From Sarocladium kiliense (Eukaryota > Ascomycota > Sordariomycetes > Hypocreales > Sarocladiaceae): a stretch of 64,000 nt of DNA. Shown here piece after piece: positions 54,982 through 64,000 of the stretch. The stretch's first letter is position 1, and each line of letters starts with the position of its first letter. The translations under genes were made by a program, and so were the position numbers. The notes below the pieces were generated by a model, which saw nothing but the letters and a program-made list of their open reading frames with translations, had not been told where the DNA came from and made no database searches. Location: contig JAUZTG010000034.1 of NCBI GenBank assembly GCA_030734395.1, positions 62,001 to 126,000 on the forward strand, given 5' to 3'.

Positions 54982-56652
54982 GGTTGATTTTGTGACGGGA
55001 AGAGATGTTTTGTCGTTGAAAGTTCGCAGAGCACGAGTGAACGAGTCCACGAGAGAGAGAGAAAAAGGGAATGCAACTGCACGAGGGCAGAGACGTGAGC
55101 CGAAGGGGTCGGATCTGGTTCGCGACTCGTTCGAATGGGAGAGGTCGATGGGTCGGGTCGTCGTGTGGTTGCTGGGTGGGAAACCGGACGGGGGAAGAAA
55201 AAGAGGCGGGTAGAAAAAGACGTGGACGAGATGGACCCTCGCTCGTTCGCAGACTCACCCGCACTCACACGCAGCACCACAGGGCACCACCACCACAACC
55301 ACCACTGAGGAGAAGGGCGCGCTGCACCACGCCTAAGCTCGACTACGGGCCCAATCCACCCCGCTGATTGGCCAGGGCCCCGCTTTCAAGAGTCATTCGC
55401 AGCTCCGGTTCCGCTACAACTCATCTACCAACCCTGGAATAAAGGGTCCCCTACAGCCACCGCACCCAACCACAGCACACTAAATTCCCCTGACCTCGCC
55501 TATCTTACCCACTGAACCTCTGGCCGTCATTGAGCACTGATTCCCACCGTAAAAGCGTTGCACACCCCGCTGAACTTCCACCAACGCGGACCCTCGCTGC
55601 AGCCTTGGGACGAGCATGTGGGGTCCCCAGTCTAGACCCGATACCTCAGGTCCCCATACTGTTGCCATATGTCTTGCAGGTACCGACGGGAGACCCTCTC
55701 CGAACCCGGCCTTGCTCTCCGTCAACTCCCTTCCGTCCGATTGCGGATGACTGCACCAAACAAGCACAATGAATGCATTCATGACCCGTGTGTTGAATAC
55801 CGAGATAGCCTATTGCCGATCAACATGCTATAATTGTACCTTCTTACCTCCCCCACCGAGCATCATCTATGAGGAATACCCATCATCACACACCATTCAT
55901 TGGAGTTGGTGTCCCAAATATCTGCATCTTACACTGTTAGCCATCCACCGTGATTTGCATCGACGTAGATGATATGTATGGCGGACTTTTTCACTTGTGC
56001 GAAACAGACCACACAGCCGCAGGGTGTACTTGTATCGTTTATTTGGTTTCCACCTTTATACGCTTGTCCTTCTAAGAACTGGGTCGATGGCTACAACATC
56101 GATGCCCCCTTTCTCTCTCACTGAGATGCACAATGAAATGCACAATAGAAGAATAACAATAAGAAAATAGAGCAGAGAGTGAAGTGTTCCCATTTTGCGT
56201 CAGAATTGGGACTTGAAGCCAGAAAACAACCTCCAACGTAGAGTGAAATGATGGGGAATAAAGAAATTCACAACTCATGTGCTATGCCGCAACAAATGGT
56301 ATCTCAAGCTCTTGTCACCGCTCGTAGCCGCCCACGCGGGGTATATATCCCGCACAATGAAGATGAACGCATGACCAGGTAAACAGAAAACCAAGAAAAA
56401 GAGGCGATCCAAGAATAGGAGATGGATGCATTGCATGCGTCGACGAGTCGTCGTTGTAAATGGGTAAAGGGAGTATGCAGAAAATGAATGGCATCTTTCT
56501 AGTGCAGGCCGTCCGGTGCCGCAAAAAGATGTGCCGAGTATTAATAGGTGTTGTATGTTTCAAACAGTTGCCGAGTAAAATTATGTCGTTCGTCGCGTGT
56601 CGAGACTTGCTCATCCGAGAGGAGGTGCGGCACAGGGAAGGTTCTACCCCTT
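54982..56652. other. Intergenic: ILV2 promoter and 3' flank of the C2H2 gene
   Basis: About 1.7 kb without a supported gene. The first 350 bp are the ILV2 promoter and leader. From about 55970 the sequence is AT-richer, probably the 3' untranslated region of the C2H2 gene. Confidence 0.45.
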
Positions 56653-58836
56653 TTACATGCGTGCCTCACCGTCGTCCAGGAAGAATGTCATGGGCTCCAT
56701 CTGAACCTGCTGCGGTGCAAATCCAGGATGGGGACCCTGGAAACCATCATTCATCGGTATTTCGTACCCATATCCCATGGGTATAGATGTCGGCAGCGGT
56801 TCTCCATACATGTTGGGAACTTGCTGCAGTTGGTGGCTTTGATGGTGCATTCTCGGTGCTTCCATATCCACGCTCGAATGCGGACTTCCTTCGATCGGAA
56901 TCGTCGAGCGCTTCATCGGCCGCACGCCGTCCATGGCCATCGTCTTCCCCCAAGATCCGGGTCGCTTATGAGGCGTAGGCGTGGCTGGTCGAACAGTCGA
57001 CTGGCTAGCGTTACCGCCACGGACGCTGTAAAAGCTGCTGGCATCCGTAGATTCCGCCGAGTATGAGCCCATGGCGTTCATGGTGTACCATGAGTCGCGT
57101 ACGTTCTCCTGTCCCGCCATAGTGTACACCACGGGCGGATCAATTGAGTGCTCCGAGTGGTAATCCATAGCATGGGACATTGGTGTGCCAATCGGAGTAC
57201 CCATGTGAGTGTCCATCGACTGATCGATGATCGGCGACTGGTGCTGCGGAATTACTTGCGGTTGAGCATGTGTGTGCTGGTGCTGCATGGGATGTGAGGT
57301 CGGGTGCGAAGTCGGGTGTGAGGTAGGATGGGACGTAGGGTGCGATGTATGTGAAATATGCTTGGGCAACTCGTTTGGCTCAGGGGCAAACTTTGGCGCA
57401 TCGAACGGAACAGGAGCCTCCTGGGGAATGGGGAAGGGCGTGCCAGGGTGTGGTCCGTTGGTCGAGTCATCGTCCATCGCTGTGTCCCCAGACATGCTTC
57501 CTGGAGTTCCAGGACGAGATTTCCGCTTGTCCTTCTTGCTACCCAAACGGAAGACCGATGGTGTGGGATATGAGATATGCTTTGTGAGCGTCAACATCGG
57601 GGTCGACTCAGACTTGACAGGACTCTCTGGCGCCTCTCCCATGGCCTGGGGCACGACTGTCCCGGCATCAGCTAGGCATTGGCTTCGAAATGGCAATGAG
57701 AAGTGTAGGTCGATCTCGCTGGGAGGTGGCGTATTATGCAGCGTGAATGGAGAGTTGCCGAGGATGAAAGCCAGACGAACGAGTGTTGAAATGTCCTCAC
57801 CCAGATGACGGCATTCCAGCATGCGTCGGAGGTCGCCGGATGATCTGGGACGCCACACAAGCGCTGTCCTCTTTTCCTTTGGCCAAATGCACGTCTTCCA
57901 AACCGGCTTCACGCGCTGTTGACGCATCAGGTTGTGGATCTGAACCTTGTATTCCCAATCGGCCACGTTGTAGTGGTCCTCAAAGTGCTTGGCGATGTGC
58001 TCAAAGTACTTATCGCGGCTAGCAGTGGAGTCTTGAGCGCTCTGAGCTTCGAAGATGCGCTCCTTGCAGTTGGCAAACCCGCAAGCAAAGACGAGCTGGG
58101 GACAGAGTTCAGTTCGAGCCGCACTGTTGGGCAAGGCATCCATCCGATGAACTTCCTTGGCATGAAGGCTGTAGGCGCGTTCAGTAGCGAAGCTCAGGTG
58201 GCAGCCCTTGGTGCGGCAAAGCCACGAAACATCAGCACCGTGAAAATTGTAGAGATGCTTCTTGAAGTCACTCTTGCGACCAAAGCCAACAGGGTTGCAG
58301 TCAAGGTAACATGTCGGGCACTGGTACTTTTTAGAAGGCGGTGTAACCAGGGGTGGCGAGGGGTGGGAAGTGATGTCGGTGCCGGGGAGAGGTGATTGCA
58401 TGGCAACTGGAGAGTCGAGCCATGTGCGATCTGGGATCTTTGTGGGGATTTCGACATCATGAACCGAGCAGTTGTCCGTGGCTGCGTCCGGCCAAGTTGA
58501 CTGAGATCGAATGGAAACACCATCTGATCTGTAGTGAGACGCATCTGAGCTCATCAGAGATGGCGCACTGCTCAACAATGTTGTAGCAGAGAAGGTTGAT
58601 GCCCGTGCTGTGTCGGCAAGGCAGTATCAGTAGGGTCCCAGGAAATAGAAGCAGCCAGGAGATGCAAGGCGGCTGTTAGCATGCATGTGTAACTTACATG
58701 AGAGGCCAGGGTCACCGCCCAGTGCGCAAATGAGGCTTGGTACACCATATTTTTGAACGAGATTGAGTAGTTGCTGATGATCTTCGTCACTCAGTGGACG
58801 TACGCCGGCATCTTCAGGCCCATTAAAGGGGAACAT
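56653..58836 (-). CDS. C2H2-type zinc-finger regulator with a THPTS-type repeat
   Basis: Exons 58836-58698 and 58607-56653; 697 aa. The first exon (MFPFNGPEDAGVRPLSDEDH, then LLNLVQKYGVPSLICALGG) joins the long frame exactly (GTAAGT, CTAACA, GACACAG). Finger region about 125-210: YQCPTCYLDCNPVGFGRKSDFKKHLYNFH, WLCRTKGCHLSFATERAYSLHAKEVH, then a Cys/His pair in FACGFANC...HIAKHF. Basic and Pro/Ser-rich regions follow, with a 12-bp tandem repeat coding HPTS five times (57290-57350). The C-terminus (FFLDDGEARM) is acidic. It has the form of a DNA-binding developmental or metabolic regulator common in filamentous ascomycetes; the specific role is unknown. A large gene-free region lies upstream, common for developmental regulators. 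Confidence 0.88.
57290..57350. repeat. In-frame 12-bp tandem repeat within the C2H2 regulator gene
   Basis: About five imperfect 12-bp units, each coding His-Pro-Thr-Ser on the minus strand. Unit number is a likely length polymorphism. Confidence 0.7.
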
Positions 58837-61800
58837 GTCGACGGCGAGACAGCCCAAGGATTGCACAAGGTCCAATCCTTACAGTCTGCCGGGTGAAGTA
58901 GTTGGAGTGAACAGGTAACACGATGTTTAACCCGCAACACACAATTCTCGCGCAATCGAGATAAGCGTAGACGGCGCTACTTGCCTCTGATGATTGTAGA
59001 GGTTCACCGTTCTGAGGACGGAACGAAAAGAAGGCTTTCCCGTTCCGTAGCGTCCTGACGGGCCTTACTCTGTCGCACCTGGCGTTCAAATTGATGCGCC
59101 AGTGTGCTGAGGCAGTCCCGGGCGATGATGATAGTAAGTCGTCGAAATTTGTCGTCGGTGTCGTGTTGGAGAATTAAAAAATTGCGTCTCGGGTGAGGCG
59201 AAGTGTGAAGGCGTCGAATGTCTGACTGGTCCTGGTCGTGAATATGATTAGGGGCGTTGTTAACGCGGCGTATTTGTCGTAGTGAATCTGCCTCCCGAGG
59301 CAAACAATCCACAAGAAGGCTAAGTGTGTTAAAAGATGCTATGCTCGAGAAAGAAGCGAGGGTATCGTCGAATGAAGGGAAGCCGAGCAAAGATCAGAAC
59401 GGGCAGCGTAGGTATGAGGAGGAAGAAGTTCAGGATGCCAGTGCGAGCCAGACTCTAGAAGAACCCAGGCATGAGCAGCTGGGAGCCGGGGGGGGATGGA
59501 CGAAGGACGAGGGGACAGAGGTAATGTGGATAACGAAGGATGGTGAGGAAAGGGGCGTGTGCCTAAGTGGCTGCGTGGTGCGGGTAGGGAAAAGAGTGTG
59601 TGTGGGAGGTGGAAAGAGAGCATGCTTGGGAACGGGGGTGTGGCAGAGATGAGGAGACAGAGAAACACCGCGGCCCAGCAACAAGGTGACTGACAGTGGT
59701 AGGCTCTTTCTGGGCCTTTTGCGCGAGAGGGTGGCCGTAGAGACGATTGTTTCCTTCTAGAAGGCTTCGAAATGAAGGGTGACAGGGCGAACAGCTTTGT
59801 TGTGGCCTGAGCATGGACTCGTGGAGAACTGATAGGGCGCACCCATGGCTAGCAACGGGACGGTTTGACCCAGGGCAAATTGAGTGCTGCAGGTGACCTT
59901 TCTGGACAATGCGCATGGTACCTGATCTGAGGCCCCAGGAACGCGCGACCAGGCAAGTATCGAGTCCCAGAAAGCCCAAGATTAGGTGTGGGTGGTGTGA
60001 TGGCTCGACCAGGAACAGCCTTGCACCAGCCTGACACCAGCCCAGCAGGGTGGGCGAGAGCAAATTGCACCTGAGAGAGCGGCGACCAGGGTCATCCACC
60101 TCATAGCCAGTTTGGTAAAGGTGTGAGTCCATTTGTGAGGGTCCTGGTTCAATGGGGCGTAGCTCACGCACTACACGAAAGCCGTTCACTGTGGCATGGG
60201 TCTGGTCAGAATCAGTCGTCAGCAGAACTCTAGACAGAGACATGCAGAAACCACAGCTCGGGATGAGAGCCAAAAATCACTCTAGACAAAGCGCACCCGC
60301 GTGAGAGCGATAAATGCAGGACAAAGGCAGATGGAATAACAGACCTGCATTGTCACTCCCCACTCCCCACGTACCAACAGATGCCGAGCGAATGATAGCG
60401 TGACGGTACCTGGCCCACACAATCTATTGAGCCATTGCTTGCTTACGTCGATGTGCGGGAGGTGGAGGTTGCATTGTCCGCGCCGTGGACGGCAGCCCAG
60501 CGACTTTGGTCCCACCTGCTGGACCAGAAGGGTGACTGATCCCCGATCATGAGCTGTCGGCTGCTTGATTCTGTGGATGGCATCAATGACGAAGCTGATC
60601 CCAAATAGTGATGTGTTTCCGAGGCCGATGCTGGCTGGCGCCTTGGTGGAAAAGCGGCTGTGAATGCGAACAATCGACACCGTAGGCATAAGCTGCTGTT
60701 TGGTGAGGTTGCGTTGGACCTTTAAAGGCAGAATGGCTGCCGCGAGGCTCAGGCAGAGAGTTGACTGGTCACCCGATCTGCCACTTCAGGCACCAGGGAC
60801 GACAACTGCCATACCACCCGCACCAGATAATCATCTCTGGCATCACCATTGTCATCGCATCATTCTCATGTTCAGCAAAAAGAACTTGATCAGGATTTTG
60901 GTACACAAATGGGGTGACCAAGGACGACCATGTCTGAAACGGGCACTCCAACCGTTCCGCCCAGCTCCTAAGATCCCCTAGCCACAAGGAAGAGGGTTTG
61001 GCCATCCCAACACGGGTTAGAACAGTGGCGGAAGCCTAGACGAGCGAAGATCAGGCACCGCCCAGCCGGGGATCACACTGAAGCAGCGAGCAGCAGTCGC
61101 CGAATGCACCCCAAGTGCGCACGCCAGGCCCGGATGAGGACAGGATCCGTGCGCTCTTCACGGACGTCTCCCTCTTCGCAAGCGTTTCTCCGACGCCATG
61201 GACGATGCGAGACAAGGGCCGGCCGGTAGAAGCAAAGTTCACAACCGCTGCCGATCCACGCAATACCGAGACAAGCAGAAGCTCCGCCCCATGTTATCTG
61301 AATCGCATAGCGCGCATGGTGCAAAAGCAACAGATGGGAATTTGGTCCTTTGGTGTGGAATCCCTGGAAACTACTCCAAGCCAAGGACAAGATAATTTGT
61401 TCCTGGCCAAAAAAGTCAAGACCCGCTGAAGATCCGGAGGCTGGCGGCGTGCAGAAGGATCAGGTCCAGAGCGCTCTGAATTGCCTGGTAATATTGGCGG
61501 GAGCTGACAGCCAAGACCTAGGTCATGAAAGCCACAAACCAGCAACAGATTCTGCCTCAACACACACAAATCCAGCCCTTTCCTGACCCCTGCATCGCGT
61601 CGTCAGTTTCAACCCGGGTATACCCTGTCTCCCACTGGGAACTGGTTCGACAGTTGAAAATCCTGAAATAGAGTCGATCGCACGAACAAGCACGAGCAAT
61701 CCACGAAACCTCAGACAAAGGGTCAGACCACCTGTTAGAACAAATCACACACCCCCTTCTACGCCAATTCCAGAAGAAACCCAGACATGCGCTCGAAACG

Positions 61801-64000
61801 GTATCAGATGTGGGAGAGTCAGTCCTCAGAAGCGATTGCAATCGAATTGCGCGAAGGGGAATTTCCCACTCTCGTCGAGTCAATTTCTTGACCTCTCTCC
61901 TCTCGCTTCACGCGCACACAGGTTGTAGCAAAATCCACTGCAAGCCTTGGCTCCCACGCGGCGTGCTTGAATACGGGGTGACCCACTCACACCAGCACCA
62001 TTTTGAATGCCCAGCCCAAAAGCTGAAGAGATACAATCTTGAACGAAGGAAGGCAGACGAAATGGTGCCGGTCTCGCAGAATTAATGAGCAACGTTGATT
62101 TGCATCGTTAGCTCTAAAGCCACACTTCAACCGTCGCTGGTCATAGCTCAAGGACCAACACCTGATCATACGCCAACAAGAACCGGTCCAGAACCTGGCC
62201 AAGATTCGCACACCCGAACTGTACAAGGCCCTTCATCAATTTTACCAACAAGGCGCTAAATAAGAAGTGCTCATCATCGTCGAATTCCCCGGTCTAGCTT
62301 CAACGTCACCGTCAATAGGCCGTCATGGACCCTGCCACCGTTCCACGTTGCTGGTGGATCGATCAGTCGGGGAATTCGTGACCTCATCTGTCCAACAGAC
62401 CCTGTGCACATCCCGAATCTCCATAGGCTTTGACCTTGCAAGAGCAATTTCAGGAATCCGTAATGGAGAACATATGGGAAATACCACCCCGCTGCGACGA
62501 CGGCAATTTCCGTAGCTAGACAAGGCGATGAACCATTCCTCAAGTGCTCGACCGTTTGCACAGCTGGGCCGCCATCAAGGATCACCTCATGTGGCTTCGA
62601 TAATCTGTCTCCCCATGACAAACTTTCCGCGGGATGCACAGATCTGTTCAGCTCAAGGCGCACTATACCGTTTGGGGAGACTATTCGTGCAGCCGAACTG
62701 GGTTGCCGTGATGCAAGCGAAGCGAGGAGCAGTGTTGAGACTACGGATTGCGTCCGCAACTGCACCAAGCAAGCGTCCATTCAGGATGCAGCTCGCACTT
62801 GAATCGCGAGGCCCGCCTCGCCTGCCAGCAAAAGGAGAGCACGCTGCAGAAGTCATGCAAGCTTCAAGACCACGCAGGTTCGCCCAGCGGCCAACATCAA
62901 ACATGGCCCACACACCCTCCCAGACGCACGTTTTCAATGGTCCTGCCCCTGACCGTGTTTCACCTTTCTGCGCCCTATTCCCCATGCGGCTGGTGGCTCA
63001 GGCTCTATCGCAAATGGACGATGCTCGGGTCTGCTTCCTGTTCATCCGCGGCCTCCTGTTTGAATTGATGAGCAATCTACATCAATCACTGTTCAATGCC
63101 ATCGAGAGGGGTCGATAGCCAACCAACCCTTGTCACCGTACACCCTTCTGGAGTCTTCACCCACGTGGCGTAACCTTCCAGAAACTCTGAGGATTCCCCT
63201 GCTCATTCACCACTTGTCCAACCAAACTGCGTTGCTACGCTTGCATGATTGATCGCTCCGTCAGCGTTTCCGGTTTGCTCTTGCACTGAACTTCCTTCTC
63301 GCTGTCGGATACCACTTCGGGGTTTTATTGCGCGTGGCTATGCAGCATATCGCATACCCTCACAGTCTCGACATGATCTTTCGAGGCTTTCTCTGACTTT
63401 GTGAGCGGCTACAGTGTGACCACACAAAGTTCGTCAGCCTGCATGCCTCAGATTGACAAGACATGCAGAGCACACCGCCAGCCTGCATCATCTCGCTCAC
63501 GGTCTTACGACTTCCTTCCAACCCTTTCTTGCAGGAGTTGTTTCTCGTATTCCCTCAACGGCATGCACCCGGTACAGCCACGTGGAGGGCAGATGCAGGT
63601 GCCCTCGTCTCAGACCAGAGCTCGACAGACTGTTTGACCGCCATTCAACGAGTCATCTTAATGGATAACATCGTCACGTCACAGCTTCCAGTTTCTGGTT
63701 GTCGCCAACTTAGTCGTATCTTTCTCGCACTGTTCATTTCATCCCCCCATCTGCAAGCGTCACTGGGAACAGGCACACCCCCTCTACCCACATCAACCGA
63801 AGTGGCTCGGACCTTTCTAGCTACGACGATGCCCTGATCCGCACTGTCCTAGCGTCGGGCTCTCCGTGACCTATTCCTGTAGAGGATCGCACATCGCTCG
63901 CGCCTCCATCTCATTACAATGGCCATGGCCAAAGCTCTATCTCTACCCATCGACCTCTCGGCCAGCGGCTACAGGCGATCCTCTAGCCTTTTGCTGCTTG
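58837..64000. other. Gene-poor right end, about 5 kb
   Basis: No gene I can support on either strand. The left part (58837-60300) is the promoter and probable long leader of the C2H2 regulator. Several open frames (59563-60273, minus; 62528-63118, plus) have no recognisable product. An ATG at 63919 (MAMAKALSLPIDLSASGYRR) stays open to the window end and could begin a gene, but the evidence is weak. No repeat or RNA gene was recognised. Confidence 0.45.

Noticed and set aside
57290..57350. Regularly spaced repeats considered as a CRISPR array
   Set aside because: Units are 12 bp with no spacers, lie in a coding frame and the genome is fungal.
59563..60273. 236-residue minus-strand frame
   Set aside because: No recognisable domain, irregular composition, no splice partner; it overlaps other chance frames.
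62528..63118. 196-residue plus-strand frame
   Set aside because: Composition typical of non-coding G+C-rich DNA, with an equally open minus-strand frame over the same bases.

Overview
The window is nuclear DNA from a filamentous ascomycete (Pezizomycotina). Genes are spliced by short introns (about 45-75 nt, a few longer) with GT...AG ends and CTAAC/CTGAC-type branch points. The gene content is typically fungal: Zn2Cys6 and C2H2 regulators, a LaeA-like methyltransferase, a P450, an MFS transporter and a NACHT protein. A Dothideomycete is plausible, but that is inference. I rebuilt gene models by hand from splice signals, reading frame and recognised protein families. Every exon junction given keeps the frame, but none is supported by transcript data.

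Layout. 1-735: 5' part of a holocytochrome-c synthase gene cut by the window edge. 2.2-4.8 kb: a short-chain dehydrogenase and a small disordered protein. 5.3-9.4 kb: a divergent pair, a LaeA-like methyltransferase and a cytochrome P450. 10.5-19.6 kb: a CLN3/battenin homologue, a Golgi-type glycosyltransferase, a small Cys-rich ORF, an RNase Z-like metallo-hydrolase and a signal-peptide-bearing family I pyrophosphatase. 20.5-23.4 kb: a 947-residue NACHT protein with a hydrolase-like N-terminus that lacks the nucleophile. 24.9-31.5 kb: a small protein, a Zn2Cys6 regulator and a copper amine oxidase. 33.4-41.9 kb: the most interesting block (below). 42.5-43.2 kb: a mosaic of duplicated promoter, repeat and gene relics. 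43.4-46.3 kb: a Zn-cluster regulator. 47.8-48.1 kb: a decayed gene. 48.5-58.8 kb: an MFS transporter, a CoA-transferase family III protein, mitochondrial acetolactate synthase (ILV2) and a C2H2 regulator. The last 5 kb has no gene I can support.

Key result. A 994-residue protein (helical N-terminal region plus a subtilisin/S8 domain with complete catalytic residues, 37743-40857, +) lies tail-to-tail, 123 bp apart, with a 284-residue protein that I assign to the fungal gasdermin family (RCD-1/HET-Q1 type; 40981-41905, -). This matches the known fungal arrangement in which a gasdermin-like pore former is activated by a neighbouring protease (HET-Q1/HET-Q2 of Podospora anserina). A third gene, encoding a large multi-zinc-finger protein (33407-37208, -), is divergent from the protease and shares its 534-bp promoter region. 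The three look like one regulated-cell-death module. The flanking DNA carries relics and copies of other genes, as expected of a fast-changing allorecognition-like locus. The NACHT protein at 20.5 kb is a further candidate for self/non-self recognition.
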